64,000 nucleotides of DNA from Vagococcus humatus (GTDB lineage Bacteria > Bacillota > Bacilli > Lactobacillales > Vagococcaceae), in assembly GCF_003950325.1 (NCBI RefSeq), contig NZ_PXZH01000001.1:744001-808000 (forward strand), in the 5' to 3' direction. The notes beneath the pieces were generated by a model that was not told where the DNA came from, searched no databases, and saw only the letters and a list, made by a program, of their open reading frames with translations. How positions within the stretch are numbered: position 1 is the stretch's first letter; the number at the start of each line of letters is the position of its first letter. A program made the translations under genes and the position numbers. Below, piece by piece: positions 41,384 to 50,779 of the stretch.

Positions 41384-43136
41384 TTGACACCCCTCCTTCA
41401 ATTTTAGCTTCTAACTGTTGTTCATTAAACATTTTATTATACCAACCAGCTTGTTTTAACAGCTGGTCATGATTCCCTCTTTCAGAGATTCGTCCTTCAT
41501 CTATCACTATAATTTCATTTGCATGCATCACACTACTTAACCGGTGAGCAGTAATAATCGTCGTTTGATTTTGTCTTTCTTGTTTTAAGTTAGATAATAT
41601 TTTTTCTTCTGTTTTAGCATCTACTGCCGATAAAGCATCATCTAAAATTAACAATTCTGGTTCTAATAACAACGCTCTAGCAATTGAAATTCTTTGTTTT
41701 TGTCCCCCAGATAAAGATACACCTCGTTCTCCCACCATTGTGTCGTATCCTTCTGGCATAGCTAAAATATCCTCATGAATAGCTGTTAACTTAGCCACTT
41801 TTTCCACTTGTGCTTCCGTGGCTTTAGGACTTGCAAACCGGATATTATCTCGAATACTCATTGAAAAAAGAAAATGATCTTGAGGAACGTACCCAATACT
41901 AGCCAATAAACTATCTAGAGCATAATCTTTAATATTATGCTGGCCGAATTGAATCTCTCCAGTATATTGATCATACTCTCTTAACAAGAGTTTCAGTAAG
42001 GTAGTTTTACCTGCCCCAGTTTTACCTACTATTCCTAAAGTATTTCCTTTAGGTAAAGAAAAATGAACCTGTTGTAAAGCTAGATGATTTTGGCTATTAG
42101 GATAACTAAAGCTAGCGATATCGTAAGAAATATCTCCTTTAACAGGTTGAGCTAAACTTCCAGTTTTTTCAACAATCTTAGAACGTTCTCCGAGTAACTC
42201 ACTTACTCGGTCATAACTAGCATTTCCTCTTTGGAGCACATTAAACAAACGGCCAATCGCAAACATTGGCCAAACTAACATCGAAATATAATCAATAAAC
42301 GTAATCAACTGACCAATCGTAATGCTGCCTTCCATAATAAACTTTCCACCAAATATAATAGTCAATACGTAGGATACTCCGATAATCAGTGTAATAGCTG
42401 GATCAAGTAAGGCATCTAAAAAGTTCACTCGGTTAATTTTAACAATTGCCTGATCTACTTCTCCTTGAAAACTAGCTAAATCTTCTTTTTCTTGTCCAAA
42501 AGTTTTAATGACTTTTATCCCTGTAATACTTTCTTGTGTCTTGTCATTAATTTTAGAAAAAGATTCTTGAGATTCTCTAAAAGCATCATGCAAACTTTCT
42601 CCTAACTTTTGAGAAGTAATCGCTAGTAAAGGTAAAGGTAACAAGGCAATTAATGTTAAACGCCAATCTACAAATAATATCATCGCAACAATTACTGCTC
42701 CACCATTTACTAAAGAATCAGCAAAAGTTAAAATACCTGCTCCTGCTACATTTTGAATGGCATTTAAGTCATTAGTAGCATGAGCCATTAAGTCACCTGT
42801 CCGATATTTTTGAAAAAAAGTGGTATCCATTTGGGTAAAATGATGAAATAAACGCTGTCTTAAAGTTTTTTCAAGCCGAGCTGCTCCTCCCCAAATATTG
42901 GTTCGCCAAATATAACGTAAGGCGTATTGTGTCAGGGCAACAGATAAAATTAAACCAATCCACATCATTAGTCTTTCTTTCGTTAATACTTGGTTTTTAA
43001 TGTCATCTACTACACGACCAATCACATAGGGTGTAATAATTTGTAGCATAGAAACCACGACTAAACTGGTAATTCCAATCAAATAAGTTTTACGTTCTTT
43101 TTTAAAAAACCACTTTAGTTTTAGAAATATATCCAA
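41370..43136 (-). CDS. Heterodimeric ABC exporter, subunit 1 (YheI/LmrC-like)
   Basis: 588 residues. Six membrane helices then an ATPase domain: Walker A GKTGAGKTT, canonical signature SLSGGQKQR, but Walker B LLILDDALSAVD has Asp where the catalytic Glu should be, so its own site is degenerate. This matches LmrC-type subunits. First gene of the two-gene exporter; substrates are probably drugs or lipids and cannot be read from sequence. Confidence 0.92.
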   Translation of the reverse strand: MDIFLKLKWFFKKERKTYLIGITSLVVVSMLQIITPYVIGRVVDDIKNQVLTKERLMMWIGLILSVALTQYALRYIWRTNIWGGAARLEKTLRQRLFHHFTQMDTTFFQKYRTGDLMAHATNDLNAIQNVAGAGILTFADSLVNGGAVIVAMILFVDWRLTLIALLPLPLLAITSQKLGESLHDAFRESQESFSKINDKTQESITGIKVIKTFGQEKEDLASFQGEVDQAIVKINRVNFLDALLDPAITLIIGVSYVLTIIFGGKFIMEGSITIGQLITFIDYISMLVWPMFAIGRLFNVLQRGNASYDRVSELLGERSKIVEKTGSLAQPVKGDISYDIASFSYPNSQNHLALQQVHFSLPKGNTLGIVGKTGAGKTTLLKLLLREYDQYTGEIQFGQHNIKDYALDSLLASIGYVPQDHFLFSMSIRDNIRFASPKATEAQVEKVAKLTAIHEDILAMPEGYDTMVGERGVSLSGGQKQRISIARALLLEPELLILDDALSAVDAKTEEKILSNLKQERQNQTTIITAHRLSSVMHANEIIVIDEGRISERGNHDQLLKQAGWYNKMFNEQQLEAKIEGGVSNERG

Positions 43137-43170
43137 TTTTAAATCCCTCCTTTTTTTAAGTTGATAAAAT

Positions 43171-43204
43171 AAAAAACGGGCGAGACCACTCTCTACCCGT
43201 TTTG
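43171..43204 (-). terminator. Terminator between the UPF0154 gene and the ABC exporter
   Basis: AAAACGGGTAGAGAG... / ...CTCGCCCGTTTT stem with a T run on the minus strand. Confidence 0.8.
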
Positions 43205-43235
43205 AGACTTCATTCTGGAACAGCCTTAATAAACG

Positions 43236-43472
43236 TTACTTTTTCTTGGCATTTTTTCCTGCTTGACTTTTCATGTTTTGCATCATTTGACGCAATTTTT
43301 TTTCAGAAGGTTTTTGTCCCATTTGTAACATCATCATTCTTAACATATCCTCATTAACGGGAGGATTTTTTTGTAAATAGTCTTCCATATATTTTCTTGC
43401 AAGGAAAAATCCGCCAGCACCGCCGACTAATAAGCTAATAATGGCAATTAACACTACCCAACCTGTACTCAT
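43236..43472 (-). CDS. UPF0154 (YneF family) membrane protein
   Basis: 78 residues: one N-terminal membrane helix (about 5-25), then the conserved [35 protein letters not shown] region broken over this family, and a basic tail. Broadly conserved in firmicutes, role unknown. Confidence 0.9.
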   Translation of the reverse strand: MSTGWVVLIAIISLLVGGAGGFFLARKYMEDYLQKNPPVNEDMLRMMMLQMGQKPSEKKLRQMMQNMKSQAGKNAKKK

Positions 43473-43556
43473 CTAATCTCACCGCTCCTTTCTTGTAAAC
43501 ATCTGCTTTCAAAACTTAATTGTACTAAAAAAAACAAGAATTGGAAACCCAAAAAG

Positions 43557-43577
43557 CAAAAAAGCTGTTAGCTTATT
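43557..43577 (-). terminator. Weak terminator after nfo
   Basis: AAGCT-AAC-AGCTT stem followed by T6 on the minus strand; short stem. Confidence 0.4.
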
Positions 43578-43597
43578 GTTTTTATGAGTAAAAAAAG

Positions 43598-44485
43598 TTA
43601 TTGAGCGGCAATTTTTGTTAAAATATCTGGATCAAACTGTTGTTGTTTAAACATCTCAATCTCAAAACCATAAGGTGGTTTAGCTGTTTTTCTATCTTCA
43701 CCAACATAAGGTGTTTCTAATATTTTAGGTAAGTCCTTTAATGCTTCATGATGAACAACTCGGTTAAGTGCTTCAAAACCTATATGACCAAAACCAATGT
43801 TAGCGTGACGATCTTTATGAGCTCCCTGTTCATTTTTAGAATCATTTACATGGATAACTTTTAACCGGTCTAAGCCGATCACTTTATCAAACTCTGTTAA
43901 CACTTGGTCAAAATCTGACACATTATACCCAGCATCATGAATATGACAAGTATCTAATGTAACGGATAATTTATCTTGTAACTTAACCCCTTGAATGATT
44001 TGGGCAAGTTCTTCAAAAGTTCTGCCTACTTCTGTTCCTTTACCCGCCATGGTTTCTAAAGCAATTTGCGGAATTTGTTCCTCAGTAAGAGCTTCGTTTA
44101 AGCCTTTAATAATTTGTTCAATAGCCAGGTCTGCTCCTTCTCCTACATGAGCCCCTGGATGCATTGTAATTTGGGTAGCTCCTAAAGCTTCTGCTCTAGC
44201 AATCTCTTGTTTTAAAAATTCTACACCAAAAGCAAAATTTTCAGGCTTTTTAACATTGCCTAAATTAATAATATAAGGGGCATGCACCACTAAATGAGAC
44301 AATTGATGTTCCTTCATAAATAGTTGGCCCTCTGGTATTTTCATTTCACTAATATCTTTTCGCCGAGTATTTTGCGGAGCACCGGTATAAATCATCAAAG
44401 TACTAGCCTTGTAACTAGCGGCTTCTTCCGCTGCACCTAACAACATTTTTTTACCACTCATACTAACATGAGATCCTATTAACAT
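43598..44485 (-). CDS. nfo: Endonuclease IV
   Basis: 295 residues; cleaves DNA at abasic sites. Zinc ligand motifs of the TIM barrel: GSHVSMSG at the start, [21 protein letters not shown] (ITMHPGAH), [22 protein letters not shown] and [21 protein letters not shown] single gene, divergent from the PBP gene. Confidence 0.96.
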   Translation of the reverse strand: MLIGSHVSMSGKKMLLGAAEEAASYKASTLMIYTGAPQNTRRKDISEMKIPEGQLFMKEHQLSHLVVHAPYIINLGNVKKPENFAFGVEFLKQEIARAEALGATQITMHPGAHVGEGADLAIEQIIKGLNEALTEEQIPQIALETMAGKGTEVGRTFEELAQIIQGVKLQDKLSVTLDTCHIHDAGYNVSDFDQVLTEFDKVIGLDRLKVIHVNDSKNEQGAHKDRHANIGFGHIGFEALNRVVHHEALKDLPKILETPYVGEDRKTAKPPYGFEIEMFKQQQFDPDILTKIAAQ

Positions 44486-44589
44486 GCATCTTCCTCCTAT
44501 TCTATCTCTTAAATTGTATGATAGTTTTTACAACTACACAACCATCTTGCTTTAAGGGGGTGGTTTCTGTAGATAAACAGTGAATAACC

Positions 44590-44618
44590 TAGTCAGTCAT
44601 TTATTTTTTTGATATAAT
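44590..44618 (+). promoter_or_regulatory. Promoter of the class A PBP gene
   Basis: -10 TATAAT (44613-44618) with a poor -35 TAGTCA (44590-44595) at 17 bases. Confidence 0.55.
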
Positions 44619-44656
44619 ATGACGGATATCACTATAGAAAGTCGAGGTGGACCTCT

Positions 44657-47101
44657 TTGGGTGAACAAGAGAGCTTTGCCACTCGTTTAAAAAAAGCTTT
44701 ATCTCACTTACAAAAGCAATTGTTTTTTACTAAACTGGAAGATGAAAGCTCCTCTAATTTTTTTTATGTGAATGTGTTTTTTAGCGTTGTACGTTCACTT
44801 TTTCTGACTTTAATTGTTTTGCTTTTTTTAGGAGGCATGCTAGGTCTAGGAATTGGAACAGGCTATTTTGCCTACTTAGTGTCAGATACAGAAGTACCAA
44901 CCAAACATGAATTAGAAGAACAAATTAACGATGTGGAACTTATTTCAAACTTTACCTATTCTAATCATGAAAAAATTGCAGACATCCGCTCTGATTTAAT
45001 TAGAAGAAACATTCCTTCTAAAGATATTCAACCTTTAGTCAAACAAGCCTTAGTCTCAACTGAAGATGAATACTTTTATGAGCATAAAGGGATTGTTCCT
45101 AAAGCTATTTTACGAGCTTTGGTGTCAGATGTAACAGGTTTTGGTGGAAGTTCTGGTGGTTCTACTATTACCCAACAATTAGTGAAACAACAAGTGTTGA
45201 CTAGTGAAACTACCTTTAAACGAAAAGCCAACGAATTACTTTTAGCACTCCGATTAGAAAAGTATTTTTCTAAAGATGAAATCATCACAGCCTACTTAAA
45301 TGTTTCCCCTTTTGGTCGAAACAATAAAGGGCAAAACATCGCTGGAGTAGAAGAAGCAGCTAAAGGAATATTTGGTAAACAAGCGAAAGATTTGACTCCA
45401 CCAGAAGCAGCCTTTATCGCTGGCTTACCTCAAAGTCCGATTAGCTATTCTCCCTATGAAAATACAGGAGAATTAAAAAAAGATTTGTCTTACGGCTTAA
45501 AACGGAAAGACCAAGTTCTATTTAATATGTACCGAAAAGAATATTTATCTAAAAAAGAATACGAAGCAGCAAAACAAGTGGATTTAACTCAGCATTTTCT
45601 TCCTAAAGAAGACTTAACAGGTGAACAAAATGGCTTTTTATACTATACCGTTCAAGATGAAGCAGTTAAAAAGTTAATGCCTACTTTTTATAAAAATGAT
45701 GATTTATCTACGGAAGACATTGAAAAAAATCCAACCCTTTGGAAAAAATATTTCAAATTAGCGGAACGAGAACTAAGAAGAAATGGTTACACAGTAGAAA
45801 CTACCATTGATCAGCATTTGTACAATCAATTGCAAATTTATACCCAAACTTATGGATACTTACTAGATGATGGTCGGGGAAAACCTGTTGAAACAGGAAG
45901 TATTTTAATGGAAAATCCAACAGGTAAAATTCTTGCTTTTGTGGGAGGTCGTAACTATACAGAAAACCAAAATAACCATGCCTTTCAAACAAGACGTTCT
46001 CCAGGTTCTACCATTAAACCGATTTTAGCTTATGGACCTGCATTAGACGTTGGGTTAATTGGATCTGAGTCCCAGTTATCTAATTTTCCTCGTAAATACC
46101 GAGATGGGAAAACCTTAACTAACTTTGGCGGACAATCAGGTAATAGCTTTAAATCAGCACGAGACGCTTTAAAAGTGTCAGATAATATTCCTGTTGTCAA
46201 CCTTTATGATGAGTTACTCAATGTAACCGATCCTAAAAAGTATTTTGATAAAATGAATATTAAACTTGATGAGCATGAATTCAAATACGAATCCTTGCCT
46301 GTAGGTGGTACCGATTATGGTTTAACTGTTTATGAACAAACCAATGCCTATCAGACTTTGGCTAATCAAGGTAATTACTTAGAAGGTTATTTAATTAGTA
46401 AGATTACGGATAAAGACGGACAAGTTGTTTTTGAACAAAAAAATGAACCAGTGGAAGTTTATTCTAAAGCTGCTGCTAGTATTATGGCAGACATGATGCG
46501 AGATGTTTTACGTTCAGGAACAGGAACAGAAGCTAGAAACACACTGAATGCTCTTAATCCATACTTAGCTCAAGCAGATTGGGTAGGTAAAACAGGAACC
46601 TCTGAAGATTTTAAAGATTTTTGGTTTACAGCTTCTACGCCTACTGTTACTTTAAGCACTTGGATTGGGATTGATGACAATACTCCCATGTATGAATCAT
46701 GGGGCAATAACAATATGAAATACTGGGCCTACTTAGCTTATGGTGCTTATGAAGTAAATCCTGATTTAATGGCCACTCATCAAAAATTTGAATTAGATGA
46801 CAGTGTTATTCAAGCAAAAGTATCCGATTTTACTGGTCAAAAACTAGGGGATATGATGTATAAAGAACAACTGAAAAAAGTTCCTGGTAAAGAGATCACC
46901 TCCTACTATGCAACAGGAGGACCTGACAATTCTAGCTATCACTTTGGACTTGGTGGAACAGAAAAAGATTACGAAGAAGCTTGGAAAAAAGCTCCTAAAC
47001 CTGTTCTTCCTAAAACGAAAGAAGATAAAACTGATAAGGAAGATCGAACAAAAAAAGAAACACCTAATACATCTAACAACTCTGACAATAAAAATACTTA
47101 A
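44657..47101 (+). CDS. Class A penicillin-binding protein (transglycosylase/transpeptidase)
   Basis: 814 residues from a TTG behind GAGGTGG. Short cytoplasmic tail, one membrane helix (about 48-75), GT51 glycosyltransferase domain with catalytic E136 in STEDEYFYEHKG and GGSTITQQLVKQ, then transpeptidase motifs SPGSTIKP (SxxK), SDN and GKTGTSEDF. A 30-residue Lys/Asp/Thr-rich extracellular tail ends it. Polymerises and crosslinks peptidoglycan. Its place next to ccpA is the same as PbpZ in E. faecalis, to the best of my recall, so it is probably that orthologue. Confidence 0.95.
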   Translation: MGEQESFATRLKKALSHLQKQLFFTKLEDESSSNFFYVNVFFSVVRSLFLTLIVLLFLGGMLGLGIGTGYFAYLVSDTEVPTKHELEEQINDVELISNFTYSNHEKIADIRSDLIRRNIPSKDIQPLVKQALVSTEDEYFYEHKGIVPKAILRALVSDVTGFGGSSGGSTITQQLVKQQVLTSETTFKRKANELLLALRLEKYFSKDEIITAYLNVSPFGRNNKGQNIAGVEEAAKGIFGKQAKDLTPPEAAFIAGLPQSPISYSPYENTGELKKDLSYGLKRKDQVLFNMYRKEYLSKKEYEAAKQVDLTQHFLPKEDLTGEQNGFLYYTVQDEAVKKLMPTFYKNDDLSTEDIEKNPTLWKKYFKLAERELRRNGYTVETTIDQHLYNQLQIYTQTYGYLLDDGRGKPVETGSILMENPTGKILAFVGGRNYTENQNNHAFQTRRSPGSTIKPILAYGPALDVGLIGSESQLSNFPRKYRDGKTLTNFGGQSGNSFKSARDALKVSDNIPVVNLYDELLNVTDPKKYFDKMNIKLDEHEFKYESLPVGGTDYGLTVYEQTNAYQTLANQGNYLEGYLISKITDKDGQVVFEQKNEPVEVYSKAAASIMADMMRDVLRSGTGTEARNTLNALNPYLAQADWVGKTGTSEDFKDFWFTASTPTVTLSTWIGIDDNTPMYESWGNNNMKYWAYLAYGAYEVNPDLMATHQKFELDDSVIQAKVSDFTGQKLGDMMYKEQLKKVPGKEITSYYATGGPDNSSYHFGLGGTEKDYEEAWKKAPKPVLPKTKEDKTDKEDRTKKETPNTSNNSDNKNT

Positions 47102-47103
47102 CA

Positions 47104-47175
47104 AAAAAACACTAACTGGTTAACACCTTTAAACTTATGACTGAGTTTAAAAGATAATCACCTAGTTAGTGTTTT
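47104..47175. terminator. Bidirectional nested terminator
   Basis: Outer stem AACACTAACT/AGTTAGTGTT and inner stem TTTAAACT/AGTTTAAA, with T runs on both sides, between the converging PBP and ccpA genes. Confidence 0.8.
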
Positions 47176-47183
47176 TGGTTTAA

Positions 47184-48188
47184 TTAAGCTTTAGTTGAAT
47201 CACGTTGAATAATAGTATGTGGTAAAACAACTGTTTTTTCATCAATTTCTTCTTTATTCATTAATTTGGTTAATAGACGCATTGAAACAGCACCTATATC
47301 ATAAAGTGGTTGAGAAATAGATGTTAAACTTGGACGAGCAATTTCTGCTAGTAAAGAGTTATTACTTGTAATTAGCTCAAAATCTTCTGGAATCTTAATT
47401 CCTCGGTCTGTTAATCCATTGGTTAAACCAACAGCTAATTCATCATCTACTACGTAAGCTGCTGTTACACCACAATTTAAAATACGTTCAGCTAATTGTT
47501 CTCCTGATTTGTACTCATATTTTGTTTCAAAGACAAGACCTTCAGTGTATTTTAATTCATTTTCTTGTAACGCTTCTTTATAGCCAATTAAACGTTCTTT
47601 GCCGTTAATTGGATCTAACAATGAGCCACTTACAAAGGCAATGTTTTGATGTCCATGATCAGCTAATAGCTGAACGGCTTCTTTTGTTGCTGATTTGTAG
47701 TCAATGTTAACAGAACCTACTTGATCATCTGGATCAATGGAACTAGCTAAAACGACTGGTGTTTTAGAACGAGAAAATTCTCCACGTAATGCATCAGTAA
47801 TATGCATTCCCATAAAGATAACTCCGTCTACTTGTTTAGCTAGTAAATTATTTAGCACTTGAATTTCTTTTTGGTCATCTCCATCAGAGTTAGCTAAAAT
47901 AATGTTATATTTATACATAGTCGCTACATCATCAATTCCTCTTGCAAGAGATGAAAAGAAAATATTGCTCACGTCTGGGATAATTACACCAACCGTTGTA
48001 GTTTTCTTACTAGCTAATCCTCTTGCCACAGCATTAGGACGGTAATCTAAACGTTCAATCACTTCCAATACTTTCTTGCGGGTAGCTGGCTTCACATTTG
48101 GGTTACCATTAACAACACGTGAAACAGTTGCCATTGAAACTCCAGCTTCTCTCGCCACGTCATAAATGGTAATAGTTTGTCTTTCCAT
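47184..48188 (-). CDS. ccpA: Catabolite control protein A
   Basis: 334 residues from the ATG at 48188 (MERQTITIYDVAREAGVS), preceded by AAGAGG; the longer frame adds 19 residues without family similarity. LacI-type helix-turn-helix (YDVAREAGVSMATVSRVVNG), then a periplasmic-binding-type core that contacts HPr-Ser46-P. Global carbon regulator; probable targets in this window include the PTS operon cre and its own promoter. Divergent from pepQ as in many lactic bacteria. Confidence 0.96.
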   Translation of the reverse strand: MERQTITIYDVAREAGVSMATVSRVVNGNPNVKPATRKKVLEVIERLDYRPNAVARGLASKKTTTVGVIIPDVSNIFFSSLARGIDDVATMYKYNIILANSDGDDQKEIQVLNNLLAKQVDGVIFMGMHITDALRGEFSRSKTPVVLASSIDPDDQVGSVNIDYKSATKEAVQLLADHGHQNIAFVSGSLLDPINGKERLIGYKEALQENELKYTEGLVFETKYEYKSGEQLAERILNCGVTAAYVVDDELAVGLTNGLTDRGIKIPEDFELITSNNSLLAEIARPSLTSISQPLYDIGAVSMRLLTKLMNKEEIDEKTVVLPHTIIQRDSTKA

Positions 48189-48264
48189 AAGTTTTTCCTC
48201 TTCTTTCATTATCGGTTTGAATTTATCATTTTCTGAAAAAATCATTTACATTTCCTCATAGATT

Positions 48265-48303
48265 AGATTAGCAAATTTCATTGACATATGCAAGCGTTTT
48301 TAT
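48265..48303 (-). promoter_or_regulatory. ccpA promoter with overlapping cre
   Basis: Minus-strand -35 TTGCAT (48288-48293), 17-base spacer, -10 TAATCT (48265-48270). The plus strand ATGCAAGCGTTTTTAT (48288-48303) fits the cre consensus WTGNNARCGNWWWCAW with one mismatch and covers the -35, implying autoregulation. Confidence 0.75.
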
Positions 48304-48429
48304 TTCTTTTTTCATGAAAATTATCAGAAAGAGATTAAAATGTGTCATTCGAGAGAAATGTTTAGCCTTTTATTAAAAATATGTTAGAATTTAGATAACA
48401 AGGGACTTATACAGAAAGAAGGTTGTTTG

Positions 48430-49533
48430 ATGAACAAACAAAAATTAGAAAATTTAAGAAACTGGATGGCAAAAAATAATATGGATGTGGCTTATGTTTC
48501 TGAACCGACACATGTAGCTTATTTTTCCGGCCATGTAAGTGACCCTCACGAACGGATATTAGCTTTATTTGTTCCTTTAGAAGCTGATCCATTTTTATTT
48601 ACACCAGCACTTGAAGTAGAAGATGCTAAACATGCTGGTTTTTCTTATGATGTTGTAGGTTACCAAGATTCTGAAAATCCTTGGGCAATTATTGCAGATG
48701 AACTAAAAAAACGGGTATCTACTATTAAACACTTTGCTATTGAAAAAAACTCATTACCTGTTAGAAACTATGAAGCGTTAAAACACTCTTTTGACACTGC
48801 TTTATTTGATGGAGATTTAACACCTTGTATTGAAGAAATGCTTCTGATTAAATCTGAAACTGAAAAACAATTAATGATGGAAGCGGGAGATTGGGCTGAC
48901 TTTGCCTTTGAAGTTGGATTCAATGCTATTAAAAATGGAGCAAAAGAATTTGATATCGTAGCAGAAATTGAATATCAACTAAAACGTAAAGGTGTTTCAA
49001 AAATGAGTTTTGATACCATCGTTTTAGCAGGCGCTAATGCAGCTAGCCCTCATGGAGTGCCATCTGACAATACAGTTAAACCTAACGAACTAGTTTTATT
49101 TGACTTAGGAGTTATTTGGAAAAACTACTGTAGTGATGCTTCTCGTACAATCAGCTACAAAGAACCAACTAAATTCCAAGAAAAAATTTATAACATTGTC
49201 TTAGAAGCTCAATTAGCTGCTCAACAAGCAGTCAAACCTGGTATTAAAGCAAGTGAATTAGATAAAATTGCAAGAGATGTGATTAGTTCTTATGGTTACG
49301 GAGAATACTTTAACCACCGCTTAGGTCACGGTATTGGAACAACTTGTCATGAGTTTCCATCTATTGTAGAAGGTAATGACATGATTATCCGCGAAGGTAT
49401 GTGTTTCTCTATTGAACCTGGTATTTATATTCCTAACGAAGTAGGAGTTCGAATTGAAGATTGTGTATTTGTAACAAAAGATGGTTGTGTACCATTTACT
49501 AAAACACCAAAAGAATTAAAAATTATTGAATAA
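48430..49533 (+). CDS. pepQ: Xaa-Pro dipeptidase
   Basis: 367 residues from the ATG at 48430. M24 metallopeptidase fold: creatinase-like N-domain, then metal ligands in LFDLGVIWKNYCSDASRT, HRLGHGIGTTCHEFPS, IEPGIYIPNEVGVRIEDC. Splits Xaa-Pro dipeptides in the cytoplasm. An extended -10 (TGTTAGAAT near 48382-48390) precedes it. Paired divergently with ccpA, a common linkage in Lactobacillales. Confidence 0.95.
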   Translation: MNKQKLENLRNWMAKNNMDVAYVSEPTHVAYFSGHVSDPHERILALFVPLEADPFLFTPALEVEDAKHAGFSYDVVGYQDSENPWAIIADELKKRVSTIKHFAIEKNSLPVRNYEALKHSFDTALFDGDLTPCIEEMLLIKSETEKQLMMEAGDWADFAFEVGFNAIKNGAKEFDIVAEIEYQLKRKGVSKMSFDTIVLAGANAASPHGVPSDNTVKPNELVLFDLGVIWKNYCSDASRTISYKEPTKFQEKIYNIVLEAQLAAQQAVKPGIKASELDKIARDVISSYGYGEYFNHRLGHGIGTTCHEFPSIVEGNDMIIREGMCFSIEPGIYIPNEVGVRIEDCVFVTKDGCVPFTKTPKELKIIE

Positions 49534-49547
49534 TCACTGACGGATAA

Positions 49548-49589
49548 AAAAATATCCCCTTTAAGTTTAAAACTTAAAGGGGATATTTT
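49548..49589. terminator. Bidirectional terminator (42-bp perfect palindrome)
   Basis: AAAAATATCCCCTTTAAGTTT followed by its exact reverse complement; T runs on both strands. Between pepQ and the YtxH gene. Confidence 0.9.
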
Positions 49590-49597
49590 TATTACTA

Positions 49598-50146
49598 CTA
49601 ATTATTTTCTTCTTCTGATTCAGCGATAGAAGTAAAATCTTCTTCTTTTAGCTCTTCTTCTTGTTCAGAATCAACTACTGTCTCTGTTTCATCTGATAGT
49701 TGAGGATCATCTACTTGTTTCAATTCGTCTTCTAGTTCCACTTTTTTAGCAATAGTCGCATCTTCTACTACTTCAGCTACGTCTAAAATAATATCTTCAG
49801 CTGCTTCTTGTTCCTCAGCCATTCGATCTAGCCAATCCTCTTCTATATCTAAGCTATCTTCTATTACCTCTTCACCAGCTTCAGTTGCTTCTCGTTTAAC
49901 AGATGACCAAACGTCTTCAGAGTCTCCTTTAACTTTATCTAAAGTATCCCCTGCTTGTTGTTTTACCCGTTGAAACATTTCTGCGGCTTGCTCAGTTAAT
50001 TCTTGTTCACTTAAATCTGTCCATTGTTGTTTTAAATCGTCTCGTAAATCTTTCCCTGATTTAGGTGCTAATAATAAAGCAGTTAGAGCTGCTGCTGTAC
50101 CTCCAACTAGTGTTCCTAATAAAAATCCTGTTGATTTTTTACTCAT
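49598..50146 (-). CDS. YtxH domain-containing protein
   Basis: 182 residues: Gly-rich membrane helix (about 5-27, GFLLGTLVGGTAAALTALLLAPKSG) typical of YtxH, then a very acidic, Glu/Asp-rich tail of about 110 residues with coiled-coil character. General-stress-associated family of unknown function. Follows the DUF948 gene by 13 bases, a common pairing. Confidence 0.88.
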   Translation of the reverse strand: MSKKSTGFLLGTLVGGTAAALTALLLAPKSGKDLRDDLKQQWTDLSEQELTEQAAEMFQRVKQQAGDTLDKVKGDSEDVWSSVKREATEAGEEVIEDSLDIEEDWLDRMAEEQEAAEDIILDVAEVVEDATIAKKVELEDELKQVDDPQLSDETETVVDSEQEEELKEEDFTSIAESEEENN

Positions 50147-50159
50147 TAGTCCATCTCCT

Positions 50160-50612
50160 TTATTTTTTATTCAACGTATTTAAAATAGTTTTACCAAATT
50201 TACTTATCACTGTTGCTTTGGCAGCATTACTACTAAAGGCTGTCACTTTTGAAGCCACATTTCTGCCAGATTCATTTAATTCTGAAACACTCTCGCCTAC
50301 TTCTCCCACTGCTTCAAACAGCGGATGAATGGTTTCAGCTTTTTCATTAATATCATCTAATAAATCATTACTTTTCACTAATAAGTCTTCCACTTGATGC
50401 ATCAATACCTCAACATCTTTTGACAGAATCTCAATGGTTTGACTTGTTTGACTCATCATACGAGTTGCTTCATCTACGGCTTGGTTAGTTTTATCTAAGG
50501 TCTTGCTCATTTTTGGAATAATCATCATCCCCGCAACTGCAACAACTACTACAAGCACGACAAAGGCTACAGCGGCAATTAAAGCAGCGACTTCTCCACC
50601 TGTCATAAACAT
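50160..50612 (-). CDS. DUF948 family protein
   Basis: 150 residues: N-terminal membrane helix (about 7-32, GEVAALIAAVAFVVLVVVV) then a long helical region with heptad-like repeats (LDKTNQAVDEATRMMSQTSQTIEIL). This matches DUF948, which resembles chemotaxis-receptor coiled coils. Function unknown. First gene of the DUF948-YtxH pair. Confidence 0.88.
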   Translation of the reverse strand: MFMTGGEVAALIAAVAFVVLVVVVAVAGMMIIPKMSKTLDKTNQAVDEATRMMSQTSQTIEILSKDVEVLMHQVEDLLVKSNDLLDDINEKAETIHPLFEAVGEVGESVSELNESGRNVASKVTAFSSNAAKATVISKFGKTILNTLNKK

Positions 50613-50740
50613 ATTCCTCTCTTCTTAAAAGACTTTAATTATAGTATTAGCATAACACCAATATTCTATTTTCTCAACGAATATTGCTAGCTATATCCTA
50701 CTTATCCTGCTTTAAATTTATTTTTTTATCTCTGGTATTT

Positions 50741-50749
50741 TGTTATACT
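50741..50749 (+). promoter_or_regulatory. Extended -10 promoter of the MscS gene
   Basis: TGTTATACT, about 30 bases upstream of the ATG at 50780. It lies inside the longer open frame, which supports the downstream start. Confidence 0.65.
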
Positions 50750-50779
50750 GGAATTAGTTTACCAAGAAAGGATGATTCT

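Noticed and set aside
48189-48245. 19-residue extension of CcpA
   Set aside because: No similarity to CcpA starts, and AAGAGG sits just before the internal ATG that begins the family N-terminus.
50684-50779. 32-residue N-terminal extension of the MscS protein
   Set aside because: The extension would begin upstream of the TGTTATACT promoter and has no ribosome site; the ATG at 50780 has GAAAGGA.
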